Assembly: GCF_014842265.1 (NCBI RefSeq)
Contig: NZ_JACYVI010000020.1
Location: 1,054-65,053 of the forward strand
Origin: Pseudomonas sp. CFBP 13711
GTDB lineage: Bacteria; Pseudomonadota; Gammaproteobacteria; Pseudomonadales; Pseudomonadaceae
Length of the DNA stretch: 64,000 nucleotides
Direction of reading: 5' to 3'
Position numbers and translations under genes: made by a program. Of this stretch, positions 26,651-37,678 are shown piece after piece (within the stretch, counting starts at the first letter, position 1; every line of letters begins with the position of its first letter). Under the pieces are notes generated by a model. That model searched no databases and was not told the origin of the DNA. It saw only the letters and a list, made by a program, of their open reading frames with translations.

Positions 26651-27136
26651 TCAACGCGCGCGTACGCTGCCGGTGTGCAGGTCGGCCCAGACGTGACCGT
26701 TGGCATAGCTCAGGAATTGGCAGTAGACCTTTTCGTTACGCAGCAAGTCCACGAGCACGCGGTATTGCGTCGCCGGGTAATAGAGCGTCAGCGTGCGCGA
26801 CGGCTCGTCGTACGTCGGTTTTTTCAGGCTTTTGCTTTCGCCGTCGAAGTGGATCAGCACGTCGGCAATGGTCGCTCCCTTGTTCATGGGCTTGCCTTTC
26901 AGGCGCAGAATCAGCGGCGAGGTGACCGGGATCGGTTGCTGATTGGACTGACGCTGGCTGCCGACCACCACCGAATACTCAGTGATCTGCAGCAATTGCT
27001 GCTGCTCGGGTTCGCCCTCGCGCACGGACAACTCGTCCGGCGGCAGGTACTGCGCGTGCATGGGTTCGGCGAGTGCGGGGAGCGGCAGCGTCAACAGCAA
27101 CATCAACGCGGCGGTACTTCGAAACGATAACGGCAT
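26651..27136 (-). CDS. Exported hypothetical protein
   Basis: 161 residues from the ATG at 27136. Signal peptide (STAALMLLLTLPLPALAEP), then a hydrophilic Gln/Glu-rich part and a beta-rich half (PLILRLKGKPMNKGATIADVL, TLTLYYPATQYRVLVDLL). No recognised domain. Located between hpt and the PA4642-type gene on the same strand. GC-rich core-like codon use suggests a stable chromosomal gene. Confidence 0.7.
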   Translation of the reverse strand: MPLSFRSTAALMLLLTLPLPALAEPMHAQYLPPDELSVREGEPEQQQLLQITEYSVVVGSQRQSNQQPIPVTSPLILRLKGKPMNKGATIADVLIHFDGESKSLKKPTYDEPSRTLTLYYPATQYRVLVDLLRNEKVYCQFLSYANGHVWADLHTGSVRAR

Positions 27137-27198
27137 GGGCGCCTCCCGAAAAAGTGGGAGGCACTCTAGCATGGGCTATGCCCGGATCAGGCAGATCC

Positions 27199-27228
27199 TG
27201 TGGGAGCGGCCGGGGTGGTGCTCCCACA
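27199..27228. repeat. Inverted repeat TGTGGGAGC/GCTCCCACA
   Basis: Nine-base perfect arms separated by 12 bases, just after hpt. The TGTGGGAGC word is the outer part of Pseudomonas REP units, so this looks like a degenerate REP pair that may also serve as a terminator. Confidence 0.55.
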
Positions 27229-27246
27229 ATAAAGCGGTGCTTGCTG

Positions 27247-27804
27247 TTACATCCCCTTCACGGCATAGATCCCGGCCGCGTTGCGCCAGTAGCCTTTGTA
27301 GTCCATGCCGTACCCGAAGATGTAGCGGTCAATGCAAGGCAGACCGACGAAGTCTGCTTTCAGGTCAGGGCGCGCCTTGCGGTCGTGGTCCTTGTCGATC
27401 AGCACAGCGGTATGAACAGCGCTTGCACCGGCATGTTTGCAGAAGTCGATGATCGCCCCGAGGGAGTGACCTTCGTCAAGGATGTCGTCAATGATCAGCA
27501 CGTCACGGTCGATGAACGAAACTTCAGGTTTGGCTTTCCAGAACAGGTCGCCACCGCTGGTTTCGTTGCGATAGCGGGTAGCGTGCAGGTAGGACGCTTC
27601 CAGCGGGAAATTCAGATGAGTGAGCAGCTTGCCAGCGAAGATCAGGCCGCCGTTCATGACGCAAAATACCACCGGGTTACGGTCGGCCAGCACGCCATTG
27701 ATTTGCTCGCCGACGCGGGTGATGGAGGCTTCGACTTCGGCCTCGCTGTAAAGGCAGTCAGCCTCGCGCATGACTTGACGGATATGCTCGAGATCAGCGG
27801 ACAT
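27247..27804 (-). CDS. hpt: Hypoxanthine-guanine phosphoribosyltransferase
   Basis: 185 residues from the ATG at 27804. Makes IMP/GMP from hypoxanthine/guanine and PRPP in purine salvage. The PRPP loop VLIIDDILDEGHSLG is near residue 102. CVMNGGLIFAGKLL and IDRYIFGYGMDYKGYWRN are the other family elements. It is divergent from upp, so purine and pyrimidine salvage share one intergenic control region. Confidence 0.93.
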   Translation of the reverse strand: MSADLEHIRQVMREADCLYSEAEVEASITRVGEQINGVLADRNPVVFCVMNGGLIFAGKLLTHLNFPLEASYLHATRYRNETSGGDLFWKAKPEVSFIDRDVLIIDDILDEGHSLGAIIDFCKHAGASAVHTAVLIDKDHDRKARPDLKADFVGLPCIDRYIFGYGMDYKGYWRNAAGIYAVKGM

Positions 27805-28001
27805 GACGCTCTCCAAGGGGGCTGTGTAAGGAAAAGCGGGCAAAGGTACGCATCCGCCGACATCAGGGCAAGTGTTTCTGGACTAACGTTGCACTGCCGT
27901 TCCAGAAATCTCGACACGCGAACCTAACCGTCAGGACAAGTTACAGCTGAATAGATTAATCTAAGCCGTTTTTTTTGCCCGCCCGCTGGAGCCTTTCCCC
28001 T

Positions 28002-28640
28002 ATGCCCATTCGTGAGATCCGCCATCCGCTGATCCGCCACAAGCTCGGCCTGATGCGCCGTGCCGATATCAGCACCAAGAATTTTCGTGAACTGGCTCAG
28101 GAAGTCGGCGCGCTGCTGACGTATGAAGCGACCAAGGATCTGCCGCTGGAAACCTACGAGATTCAGGGCTGGGCCGGCACGGTTCAGGTCGAGAAGATCG
28201 CCGGCAAGAAGATCACCGTGGTGCCGATCCTGCGGGCCGGCATCGGCATGCTTGAAGGCGTGCTCAGCCTGATCCCGGGCGCCAAGGTCAGTGCCGTGGG
28301 CGTCGCGCGCAATGAAGAAACCCTCGAAGCCCACACGTACCTGGAAAAACTCGCCCCCGAGATTGACCAGCGTCTGGCGCTGATCATCGACCCGATGCTC
28401 GCCACCGGCGCCTCCATGGTTGCCACCATCGACCTGCTGAAAAAAGCCGGCTGCCGCGACATCCGCGCGATGGTGCTGGTTGCCGCGCCGGAAGGCATCG
28501 CCACCGTCGAGAAGGCCCACCCGGACGTCAACATCTACACCGCGTCCATCGATCAGAAACTGAACGAACACGGTTACATCATTCCGGGCCTGGGCGATGC
28601 CGGCGACAAGATTTTCGGCACCAAGCAGAAGGACGCCTGA
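28002..28640 (+). CDS. upp: Uracil phosphoribosyltransferase
   Basis: 212 residues. Converts uracil and PRPP to UMP. Family motifs are present: [17 protein letters not shown] at the start, [13 protein letters not shown], the PRPP loop [13 protein letters not shown], and the C-terminal [16 protein letters not shown] uracil-binding segment. The stop overlaps the uraA start (TGATG), so uptake and phosphoribosylation of uracil are made together. Confidence 0.97.
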   Translation: MPIREIRHPLIRHKLGLMRRADISTKNFRELAQEVGALLTYEATKDLPLETYEIQGWAGTVQVEKIAGKKITVVPILRAGIGMLEGVLSLIPGAKVSAVGVARNEETLEAHTYLEKLAPEIDQRLALIIDPMLATGASMVATIDLLKKAGCRDIRAMVLVAAPEGIATVEKAHPDVNIYTASIDQKLNEHGYIIPGLGDAGDKIFGTKQKDA

Positions 28641-29920
28641 TGAAGCCGGATGAGTTCAACGATCCACTCTGGCGCACCATCTTGTCGGGCGCGCAGATGC
28701 TGTTCGTGGCATTCGGCGCGCTGGTATTGATGCCGCTGATCACTGGCCTCGATCCCAACGTTGCGCTGTTCACGGCAGGCCTGGGCACCCTGTGCTTCCA
28801 GGTGGTGACAGGCCGTCAGGTGCCGGTCTTCCTCGCGTCGAGCTTTGCTTTCATTACCCCGATCATTCTCGCCAAGGGCCAGTTCGGCCTGGCCGCGACC
28901 ATGGGCGGGGTCATGGCAGCAGGCTTCGTCTACACCTTCCTCGGCCTGGCCGTGAAGATCAAAGGCACCGGTTTCATCGACCGCCTGCTGCCGCCGGTGG
29001 TCATTGGGCCGGTGATCATTTCCATTGGTCTGGCGATGGCACCCATTGCCGCCAACATGGCAATGGGGCGGACGGGTGACGGCGCCGCAGAGCTGATCCC
29101 GTACAACACCGCCATCATCATTTCGATGGCGGCGCTGCTGACGACGTTGATCGTTGCCGTGTTTGGCAAAGGCATCTTCCGTCTGGTGCCGATCATCTCG
29201 GGCGTGCTGGTGGGTTTTGCGCTGTCGTTCTATTTCGGCGTGGTCGATGTGGCGAAAATTGCTGCCGCGCCCTGGCTGGCCTTGCCGCACTTCACGGCAC
29301 CGGAATTCAACTGGCAGGCGATCCTGTTCATCGTACCGGTGGCACTGGCTCCGGCCATCGAGCACATCGGCGGCGTGATTGCGGTCGGCAGCGTGACGGG
29401 CCGTGATTACCTGAAGAAGCCCGGCCTGCACCGCACCTTGCTGGGTGACGGCATCGCGACGACCGTGGCTGGCGCTTTCGGTGGCCCGCCCAACACCACC
29501 TACGCCGAAGTGACCGGCGCAGTGATGCTGACCAAAAACTACAACCCGAAGATCATGACCTGGGCGGCCATTTTCGCCATTACCCTGGCCTTCATCGGCA
29601 AGTTCGGCGCGTTGCTGCAAAGTATTCCGGTGCCGGTCATGGGCGGGATTCTGTGCCTGCTGTTCGGCTCGATCGCGGCGGTGGGCATGAACACGCTGAT
29701 TCGCCACAAGGTCGACCTGGCCGAAGCGCGCAATCTGGTGATCGTGTCCGTCACGCTGGTGTTCGGCATCGGCGGCGTGCTGATCGGCACCGGCAACGGC
29801 CCTGATGATTTCGGCATGAAAGGCATCGCGCTGTGCGCCGTGACCGCCATCGTGCTGAACCTGATCCTGCCGGGGAATGACGCGTGGAAGAACAAGCACC
29901 TGGATGATCAGTTGCCGTAG
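28640..29920 (+). CDS. uraA: Uracil permease (NCS2 family)
   Basis: 426 residues, about 14 hydrophobic segments. NCS2 uracil/proton symporter of the inner membrane. Signature elements include [32 protein letters not shown] with the substrate-binding Glu, [22 protein letters not shown] and [17 protein letters not shown]. Translationally coupled to upp by a one-base overlap. A strong terminator follows. Confidence 0.95.
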   Translation: MKPDEFNDPLWRTILSGAQMLFVAFGALVLMPLITGLDPNVALFTAGLGTLCFQVVTGRQVPVFLASSFAFITPIILAKGQFGLAATMGGVMAAGFVYTFLGLAVKIKGTGFIDRLLPPVVIGPVIISIGLAMAPIAANMAMGRTGDGAAELIPYNTAIIISMAALLTTLIVAVFGKGIFRLVPIISGVLVGFALSFYFGVVDVAKIAAAPWLALPHFTAPEFNWQAILFIVPVALAPAIEHIGGVIAVGSVTGRDYLKKPGLHRTLLGDGIATTVAGAFGGPPNTTYAEVTGAVMLTKNYNPKIMTWAAIFAITLAFIGKFGALLQSIPVPVMGGILCLLFGSIAAVGMNTLIRHKVDLAEARNLVIVSVTLVFGIGGVLIGTGNGPDDFGMKGIALCAVTAIVLNLILPGNDAWKNKHLDDQLP

Positions 29921-29940
29921 TTCGCAAGCGTTATGAGAGA

Positions 29941-29973
29941 GGGGGCATCACACACGTGATGCCCCCTTTTTTT
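29941..29973 (+). terminator. Intrinsic terminator after upp-uraA
   Basis: Perfect 11-bp stem (29941-29951 with 29956-29966), ACAC loop, then seven T. Confidence 0.93.
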
Positions 29974-30017
29974 GGGATTCTGTAGGAGTAGCTTAGATTT
30001 GCGGCGTACACCGAAAC

Positions 30018-30105
30018 TGTGGGAGTGAGCTTGCTCACGAAGGCGGCGCATCAGGTTCATCAATGCCGCTTGAACAGACGCATTCGCGAGCAAGCTCGAT
30101 CCCAC
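30018..30105. repeat. Paired inverted REP elements (BIME/REPIN)
   Basis: Unit GTGGGAGTGAGCTTGCTCAC at about 30018-30042 and its inverse CGCGAGCAAGCTCGATCCCAC at about 30085-30105. Same family as the pair at 14616-14707, and again in a gap between convergent genes (uraA and hemH). Confidence 0.85.
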
Positions 30106-30137
30106 GGGGAATGAACACAACACCTAATTTCAGGTTA

Positions 30138-31166
30138 TTACACCACCATCGCCGGTGCCTTTTCGCACAGCGTGTTCAGCGCTTTCGCCCAGTTTGGATC
30201 GTCGTTCAGACACGGAATCAGCACCAGCTCCTCGCCCCCGGCTTCCCTGAACACTTCAGCCCCGCGATCACCAATTTCTTCCAGCGTTTCGATGCAGTCC
30301 GCGACAAACGCCGGGCACATGACCAGCAGTCGCTTCACGCCTTGAGCAGCAAGCTCCTCCAGATGCGGTTCGGTGTAGGGTTCGATCCACTTGGCGCGGC
30401 CCAGGCGCGACTGAAACGACACTGACCACTTGCCATCGGCAATCCCCATCAGCTTGGCGAACTCTGCCGCTGAGCGCATGCACTGGGCGCGGTAGCAGAC
30501 CGCCAGGACCTCAGGCGACGCCGTCTCACAGCAGTTGCCGCTCTTGAAACAGTGATTGCCGGTCGGGTCGAGCTTGGTGAGATGCCGCTCGGGCAGACCG
30601 TGAAAACTCAGCAGCAGGTGATCGTAATCCTGCTGCAGATGCGGCCGCACGCTCGCCACCAGGGCGTCGAGGTATTCCTGGTGATTGAAGAACGGCGTCA
30701 GCAGCGAGAAGTCAAAATTCAGCTTTTTCTCACGCACTACGCGCTTGGCTTCTTCAATCACCGTGGTCACGGTACTGTCCGCAAACTGCGGATACAGCGG
30801 CGCCAACGTGACCTTTTTGATGCCCTGGGCTGCCAGGCGCGTGAGCACGGTCTCGATCGACGGCTCGCCGTAACGCATCGCCAGTTCGACCGGGCCGTGT
30901 TTCCATTCCTTGACCATGGCCTGCTGAAGTCGCTTGCTCAGCACCACCAGCGGCGAACCCTCGTCCCACCAGATTGACGCGTACGCATGGGCCGACTGCT
31001 CCGGGCGCTTGATCAGAATCAGCGACACGATCAGGCGACGCACTGGCCACGGCACGTCAATAACGTAAGGGTCCATCAGGAACTGATTGAGGTAGCGGCG
31101 CACGTCAGCGACCGACGTGGACGCCGGTGAACCCAGATTAACCAGCAATAAAGCGTGATCGGTCAT
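30138..31166 (-). CDS. hemH: Ferrochelatase
   Basis: 342 residues. Inserts Fe2+ into protoporphyrin IX, the last step of heme synthesis. The catalytic His is in [12 protein letters not shown] near residue 190 and the conserved Glu in [15 protein letters not shown] near residue 265. The family opening [11 protein letters not shown] and [16 protein letters not shown] are present. A Cys-rich segment ([15 protein letters not shown]...CYRAQC) suggests a [2Fe-2S]-type or other metal site, as in some bacterial ferrochelatases. The TIGR01777 gene lies just upstream. Confidence 0.95.
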   Translation of the reverse strand: MTDHALLLVNLGSPASTSVADVRRYLNQFLMDPYVIDVPWPVRRLIVSLILIKRPEQSAHAYASIWWDEGSPLVVLSKRLQQAMVKEWKHGPVELAMRYGEPSIETVLTRLAAQGIKKVTLAPLYPQFADSTVTTVIEEAKRVVREKKLNFDFSLLTPFFNHQEYLDALVASVRPHLQQDYDHLLLSFHGLPERHLTKLDPTGNHCFKSGNCCETASPEVLAVCYRAQCMRSAAEFAKLMGIADGKWSVSFQSRLGRAKWIEPYTEPHLEELAAQGVKRLLVMCPAFVADCIETLEEIGDRGAEVFREAGGEELVLIPCLNDDPNWAKALNTLCEKAPAMVV

Positions 31167-31180
31167 GCAACACCTTGATG

Positions 31181-32083
31181 TCAGTGGCGGCCCAAAAGGT
31201 TTTCCAGGGCCGCGCGCAGATCAGTGAATCGGAAAGTGAAACCCGCCTCTTGCAGGCGGTCTGGCCGGGCGCGTTGACCGCCCAGCAACAGGATCGATAG
31301 TTCGCCCAGCAACACTCGAAGCGCAACGGCCGGCATCGGCATGAAGGATGGTCGGTGCAGCACGGACGCGAGGGTCTTGGCGAAATCCCGGTTGCGGGCC
31401 GGTGATGGCGCGCAGGCATTATAAGGACCTCGGGCATCGTCCCGGTTCATCAGAAAATCAATCAGGGCGATTTGATCTTCTATATGAACCCACGGCATCC
31501 ATTGGCGTCCGTTGCCGATTGGCCCGCCCATGCCCATCTTGAACGGCGGCAACAGGCGCTGCAGCATGCCGCCTTCGTCGGCCAACACCAGTCCGGTGCG
31601 CACCAGCACCACGCGAATGCCCAGGGTCTCGGCACGTTGCGCGGTCTCTTCCCAGGCAATGCACAGACGGCTGGCGAAGTCTTCGCTGACCGGTTGCGCA
31701 TTTTCGTCGAGCTCGCGCTCACCGCCGTCGCCATACCAGCCTACCGCCGAGCCGGATATCAACACGTCGGGTTTCTGCTCGCGGCGCTCAAGCCACGTGA
31801 CCAATTGCTCAGTCAGGGTGATGCGGCTGTCCCACAGCAGTATTTTGCGTTTGCGGGTCCACGGACGGTCGGCGATGGGTGCGCCGGCCAGATTGATCAC
31901 CGCGTCGACGTGCTGGCTGCCTATGTCGTCGAAGTGAGCTATCCCGCGAACGTTGGCGCCGCAGAGCCGCGCAACGTCATCGGGTTTGCGACTCAAGACC
32001 GTCAGCTGATGGCCCTGCGCGAGCCAGTGTTTACACAAACGACGCCCTATCAAGCCTGTACCGCCGGTCAGCAAGATGTGCAT
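31181..32083 (-). CDS. TIGR01777 family NAD-dependent epimerase/dehydratase
   Basis: 300 residues. Extended short-chain dehydrogenase fold with the Rossmann motif [20 protein letters not shown] at the start and the [10 protein letters not shown] active-site Tyr segment near residue 111. The C-terminal DUF1731-type domain reads [20 protein letters not shown]. YfcH-like; substrate unknown. It ends 14 bases before hemH on the same strand and is probably co-transcribed with it. Confidence 0.9.
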   Translation of the reverse strand: MHILLTGGTGLIGRRLCKHWLAQGHQLTVLSRKPDDVARLCGANVRGIAHFDDIGSQHVDAVINLAGAPIADRPWTRKRKILLWDSRITLTEQLVTWLERREQKPDVLISGSAVGWYGDGGERELDENAQPVSEDFASRLCIAWEETAQRAETLGIRVVLVRTGLVLADEGGMLQRLLPPFKMGMGGPIGNGRQWMPWVHIEDQIALIDFLMNRDDARGPYNACAPSPARNRDFAKTLASVLHRPSFMPMPAVALRVLLGELSILLLGGQRARPDRLQEAGFTFRFTDLRAALENLLGRH

Positions 32084-32235
32084 GACTGAGTTCCTTACGT
32101 GGCGTTCATCGCAATTGCGGAGTCTATTTCTTCACAAGCCATGAGCTCGTGCGCGGAGTGATCACTCAACTTTAGGTCAGGTTAGAGCGATCCACTTCAC
32201 TGCTGTTCTTTAGGACAGCACGATCGTGCAGTTGA

Positions 32236-33581
<1,346 letters not shown>

Positions 33582-33653
33582 ACCCTTCCCAACTGCCGCT
33601 TCAGCCCGTCATTACGGCTGAATTCCCGCACCTTGTCGTTTCATTCACCGATC

Positions 33654-33711
33654 TTGTACAAATTATTTGACTTGCACTGCTACAAACCTATGATGGGCAA
33701 ATGTTGTACAG
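33654..33711 (+). promoter_or_regulatory. Promoter region with two TTGTACA motifs
   Basis: TTGACT at 33667-33672 and TATGAT at 33689-33694, 16 bases apart, form a good sigma70 promoter for the YbgA-like operon. It is flanked by TTGTACAA (33654-33661) and TTGTACAG (33704-33711). Sites on both sides of the promoter suggest repression by the MerR protein encoded in the same operon (inference). Confidence 0.5.
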
Positions 33712-33750
33712 AGAAACGGATATGTATAAGAAGTTCATCGAGGGTTTGTC

Positions 33751-34731
33751 ATGTCTGCTGTACTCGATCATTCATCAGAGCAAGCCTCCAAACCCAAGCT
33801 GGGCGTCAGCGCCTGCCTGATGGGTGTGGAGGTCAGGTTCAATGGCGGGCACAAGGAATCGCACCTTCTGACCCGGGCCCTCAACGAATACTTCGATTTC
33901 GTGCCGGCGTGCCCCGAGGTCGCCATCGGTATGGGCATCCCTCGCGAAGCCATTCGTTTGGTGGGGGACACAGATCACCCTCGGGCGATCGGCACGGTTC
34001 ATCACGCCATGGATGTTACCGAGCAACTGGCTGATTACGGCGAGCACATGGCTACTGAGATGAGCGACATCTGCGGCTATATCTTCATGCAGAAATCGCC
34101 GTCGTGTGGCCTGGAGCGCGTCAAGGTGTACCGCGATAACGGCGTGCCATTCGAAACCGGCGGACGTGGCATTTATGCCCAGGCGTTCTGCGCGCGTCAT
34201 CCTGATCTGCCGGTTGAAGAAGACGGCCGTTTGAACGACCCGGTGCTGCGGGAGAATTTCATCACCCGTGTGTTTGCCTATGCCGCGTGGCAAGAGCTGC
34301 TGAAAAGCGGCATCACCCGCCGTGCGCTCACTGAGTTTCACGCCCGCTATAAATACCAGTTGATGGCCAACGATCCCGTCCAGTACAAGGCGCTAGGGAA
34401 TCTGCTGGGCACCATGGGCCGGAATGACCCTGCCGAGATCGCCCCGCGCTACTTCAGTCAATTGATGAGCGCGCTGAAAAAACCGGCGACCCGGCGCACC
34501 CACACCAATGTGCTGCAGCATCTGTGCGGTTATCTGCGCCAGACCCTCAGCGCATCCGACAAGAAAGAAATCCAGGGCGTCATCAATCAGTACCACCAGG
34601 GCATCGTGCCGCTGGTTGTGCCGCTGACGCTGCTCAAACACCATTTCCGCCGACACCCCGATCCGTACATTGCGCTGCAGGTTTATCTGCAGCCGCATCC
34701 GGAAAACCTCAGTCTGCGCAACGCGATTTGA
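33751..34731 (+). CDS. YbgA-like DUF523/DUF1722 protein
   Basis: 326 residues. The N-terminal DUF523 half has the Cys-containing motifs LGVSACLMGVEVRFNGGHK, CPEVAIGMGIPRE and MQKSPSCGLERVKVY. The C-terminal DUF1722 half (about residues 185-315) includes the typical FHARYKYQLMANDP. Members have been linked to thiouracil desulfuration and are often beside photolyase genes. It starts the operon that continues with the MerR regulator and phrB. Confidence 0.88.
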   Translation: MSAVLDHSSEQASKPKLGVSACLMGVEVRFNGGHKESHLLTRALNEYFDFVPACPEVAIGMGIPREAIRLVGDTDHPRAIGTVHHAMDVTEQLADYGEHMATEMSDICGYIFMQKSPSCGLERVKVYRDNGVPFETGGRGIYAQAFCARHPDLPVEEDGRLNDPVLRENFITRVFAYAAWQELLKSGITRRALTEFHARYKYQLMANDPVQYKALGNLLGTMGRNDPAEIAPRYFSQLMSALKKPATRRTHTNVLQHLCGYLRQTLSASDKKEIQGVINQYHQGIVPLVVPLTLLKHHFRRHPDPYIALQVYLQPHPENLSLRNAI

Positions 34732-34733
34732 AC

Positions 34734-35672
34734 ATGACAACTACCGAGCAAGAACCGCCGGAAGGCGACCCGCAGGACCCCGCGAACGCCTTTGAAAACG
34801 GCTGGCTGCCGATTCGCGAAATCGCCCGACTGACCGGTGTGAACGCAGTGACCCTGCGCGCCTGGGAACGTCGATATGGCCTCATCGTTCCGCACCGTAC
34901 AGCCAAGGGCCATCGTCTTTACAGCAACGAACATGTCGACCGCGTGCTGACCATCCTCACGTGGCTGAATCGCGGCGTGTCGGTCAGTCAGGTCAAGCAG
35001 TTGATCGACGATCAGCAGGCGCCAGCGCCCAGTGTCGAGAATGACTGGGACATTCTTCGCCAGACTCTGCAGGAAGCCATCGGCGCCCTGGCCGAGCGGC
35101 GACTCGATGATTCCCTCAACCGCGCGATGTCGCTGTATCCGCCGCGCACGCTTTGCGAACAACTGTTGCTGCCGCTGCTGGCGTCACTTGAGCAGCGCTG
35201 GCAAGGCCAGTTCGGCGCGCAGCTTGAGCGGGTGTTTTTCTATTCGTGGCTGCGCAGCAAGTTCGGCGCCCGGCTTTACCACAACAACCGTCAGGTCAGC
35301 GGCGCGCCCTTGCTGCTGGTCAATCAGTCCGACCTCCCGCTCGAGCCGCATCTGTGGCTGACCGCGTGGCTGCTCAGCAGCGCCGATTGCCCGGTGGAAG
35401 TGTTCGACTGGCCATTGCCGGCCGGCGAGCTGGCCCTGGCCTGCGAATACCTCAAGCCGCGCGCAGTGCTGTTGTATTCCAGCAAGTCACTGAACGTCGG
35501 CCAGTTGCCTCGCCTGCTGCACAACATCGAGTGCCCGAAGCTGATCGTCGGGCCTGCGGTGCGCATTCATTCGACGGAATTATCCGCAGCCGAGGGTGAA
35601 GTCTCGGGCCTGTCCCTCGCCGAAGACCCTTTGACCGCCCAGGCTGCCTTGCAGCGGCTGGGGCTTATCTAA
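34734..35672 (+). CDS. MerR family regulator, LitR/CarH-like without B12 motif
   Basis: 312 residues from the ATG at 34734, two bases after the YbgA-like stop. The N-terminal winged helix-turn-helix (PIREIARLTGVNAVTLRAWERRYGLI, about 20-45) is of the type found in LitR/CarH light regulators. The C-terminal part keeps the helical-bundle and Rossmann-like layout of a cobalamin-binding module (LLLPLLASLEQRWQGQFG...). However, I find neither the E-H helix motif (it reads LERVF) nor DxHxxG, so it probably does not bind B12. This fits class II LitR proteins of pseudomonads, thought to work with a separate photosensor. Photolyase is the next gene. Confidence 0.85.
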   Translation: MTTTEQEPPEGDPQDPANAFENGWLPIREIARLTGVNAVTLRAWERRYGLIVPHRTAKGHRLYSNEHVDRVLTILTWLNRGVSVSQVKQLIDDQQAPAPSVENDWDILRQTLQEAIGALAERRLDDSLNRAMSLYPPRTLCEQLLLPLLASLEQRWQGQFGAQLERVFFYSWLRSKFGARLYHNNRQVSGAPLLLVNQSDLPLEPHLWLTAWLLSSADCPVEVFDWPLPAGELALACEYLKPRAVLLYSSKSLNVGQLPRLLHNIECPKLIVGPAVRIHSTELSAAEGEVSGLSLAEDPLTAQAALQRLGLI

Positions 35673-35681
35673 GGAATAACT

Positions 35682-37127
35682 ATGCAATTGATATGGCTGC
35701 GCAGTGATCTGCGTGTGCACGACAACACCGCGCTGAGCGCTGCCATGGAGCAGGGCCCGACTCTGGCCGTGTACATGATCAGCCCGGGCCAGTGGCAGAG
35801 CCATGACGATGCCCCATGCAAAGTCGATTTCTGGCTGCGCAACCTTCGCGAATTGAGCAAGTCACTTGCGGCGCTCAACGTCCCTTTGCTGATTGTCCAT
35901 GCGGACACATGGGCGCAGGCACCCAAGGCGATCCTGAAGCTGTGTCAGCAACACGGGATCGAAGGCATACACGTTAACGACGAGTACGGCATCAACGAGA
36001 CCAAACGAGACCGTGAAGTGGAGGCGGCTCTCGACGGCGCCGGCATTCTGTTTCGTCGTCACCTCGACCAGCTGTTCTTCCAGCCGGGCAGCGTGCTGAC
36101 CAAAAGCGGCGGCTATTTCAAGGTCTTCACGCAATTCCGCAAGGTCTGTTACGCACGCTTGCATTACTCGATGCCGGCCCTGGTTGCGCTGCCCAAGCCA
36201 CAACAGAAGTTGTCCGTCAAAAGCGATGTCGTGCCGGATGCGGTCAAGGGTTTCGCCGCGCCGACCGAGACCCTGCGCTCGCTCTGGCCGGCCGGCGAAG
36301 ATGAGGCGCGTGATCGCTTGCAACACTTCACCGACGAGCAAGTGCATTACTACGATCAAGAGCGCGACTTCCCCGCCAAGCCCGGGACCAGCCAGCTGTC
36401 TGCGTACCTGGCGGCCGGGGTGATCTCGCCCCGCCAATGCCTGCATTCAGCACTGCGCAGCAACAACGGCGAATTCGAGACCGGTAATCCGGGCTCAGTC
36501 ACCTGGATCAACGAGCTGCTCTGGCGTGAATTCTACAAGCACGTGCTGGTGGGCTTCCCCCGTGTCTCCCGTCACCGCGCCTTCCGCCCGGAAACCGAAG
36601 CGCTGAAATGGCGCAATGCGCCGAAGGATCTGGAAGCCTGGCAACAGGGTCGTACCGGGCTGCCGATTGTCGATGCAGCCATGCGCCAGCTGCTTGAAAA
36701 CGGCTGGATGCACAACCGCCTGCGGATGATCTCGGCGATGTTCCTGACCAAGAATCTGCTGATCGACTGGCGCGAGGGTGAACGCTATTTCATGCAGCAC
36801 CTGATCGACGGCGATCTTGCGTCGAACAATGGCGGCTGGCAGTGGAGCTCATCGACCGGTACCGACGCATCGCCCTACTTCCGGATTTTCAATCCGCAAA
36901 GTCAGTCGGAGCGCTTCGACCCTGAAGGTCGATTCATCAAGCAATGGGTGCCTGAACTGGCTGAGTTGAACAAGCGCGACATTCATAACCCGTCCGCGCT
37001 GGGCGGGCTGTTCGGCGTGGAAGGTTACCCCGCGCCCATCGTCGATTTGAAAGCCAGCCGCGAACGCGCCCTGCAAGCGTTCAAGTCGCTGCCCCAGCGG
37101 CAAGCCGAGACGCAGGAGAATGGGTGA
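35682..37127 (+). CDS. phrB: Deoxyribodipyrimidine photolyase
   Basis: 481 residues, GGAAT just before the ATG. Repairs cyclobutane pyrimidine dimers using blue light, FAD and an antenna chromophore. The N-terminal antenna domain opens MQLIWLRSDLRVHDNTALS. The C-terminal FAD domain has WINELLWREFYKHVL, GLPIVDAAMRQLLENGWMHN, RMISAMFLTKNLLIDWREGE and TGTDASPYFRIFNPQSQSE. Class I CPD photolyase with usual length. Nine bases after the MerR regulator, so co-expressed with it. Confidence 0.96.
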   Translation: MQLIWLRSDLRVHDNTALSAAMEQGPTLAVYMISPGQWQSHDDAPCKVDFWLRNLRELSKSLAALNVPLLIVHADTWAQAPKAILKLCQQHGIEGIHVNDEYGINETKRDREVEAALDGAGILFRRHLDQLFFQPGSVLTKSGGYFKVFTQFRKVCYARLHYSMPALVALPKPQQKLSVKSDVVPDAVKGFAAPTETLRSLWPAGEDEARDRLQHFTDEQVHYYDQERDFPAKPGTSQLSAYLAAGVISPRQCLHSALRSNNGEFETGNPGSVTWINELLWREFYKHVLVGFPRVSRHRAFRPETEALKWRNAPKDLEAWQQGRTGLPIVDAAMRQLLENGWMHNRLRMISAMFLTKNLLIDWREGERYFMQHLIDGDLASNNGGWQWSSSTGTDASPYFRIFNPQSQSERFDPEGRFIKQWVPELAELNKRDIHNPSALGGLFGVEGYPAPIVDLKASRERALQAFKSLPQRQAETQENG

Positions 37128-37180
37128 GCATTCGTCACGCCGGTTAGCGGTCTACTGCGCGGTGATTTAAACTGCCGCCC

Positions 37181-37492
37181 ATGACGACTGTGATCCCTTC
37201 GCTGCAACTCCCTGACGAACCCGCAATCACGTGTTCCACCTGCGCGGCCTGCTGCTGTCAGCTGGAAGTCATGTTGATTACCGACACCGGCGTGCCCGAA
37301 CGTTACATCGACACCGATGACTGGGGCGGCGAAGTGATGCTGCGCCTGGACGATGGCTGGTGCGCGGCACTGGATCGCGACACGATGATGTGCACGATCT
37401 ACGACCGTCGACCGTTGATTTGCAGGGAGTTCGAAATGGGTGCGCCGGAGTGTATTGCCGAGCGAGAAGGAATCGCGACCGCTTATCTGTGA
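37181..37492 (+). CDS. YkgJ family cysteine-cluster protein
   Basis: 103 residues. Cysteines CSTCAACCCQ, WCAALD, MMCTIYDRRPLICREF form the zinc/iron chelate cluster typical of the family. Function unknown. It follows phrB by about 50 bases and may be the last gene of that operon. Confidence 0.85.
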   Translation: MTTVIPSLQLPDEPAITCSTCAACCCQLEVMLITDTGVPERYIDTDDWGGEVMLRLDDGWCAALDRDTMMCTIYDRRPLICREFEMGAPECIAEREGIATAYL

Positions 37493-37557
37493 TGGTCGCG
37501 GCAAGCAGGAAGCACGGGATTTAATGTTTGCCTGGATCAGCTGCTTTGGCTGACACG

Positions 37558-37617
37558 TTCCCGGCTAAAGCCGGTCCTACGAGGTGGTTTTTCAGTAGGA
37601 CCGGCTTTAGCCGGGAA
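37558..37617. repeat. Long perfect inverted repeat, second REP type
   Basis: 23-base arms (37558-37580 and 37595-37617), perfectly complementary, 14-base spacer. Each arm contains its own palindrome CCGGCTAAAGCCGG (or CCGGCTTTAGCCGG). Different from the GAGC-type REP units elsewhere in the window. Sits between convergent genes and could also stop transcription. Confidence 0.85.
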
Positions 37618-37678
37618 GAAGCGGGTAGTGCATTGCAGGTGCGGTTAAATCCGCTTGTGCAATAACGCAATCAAACGC

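Noticed and set aside
28574-29899. 441-codon ORF on - across uraA
   Set aside because: His/Gln/Arg-rich antisense product; uraA on + is unambiguous.
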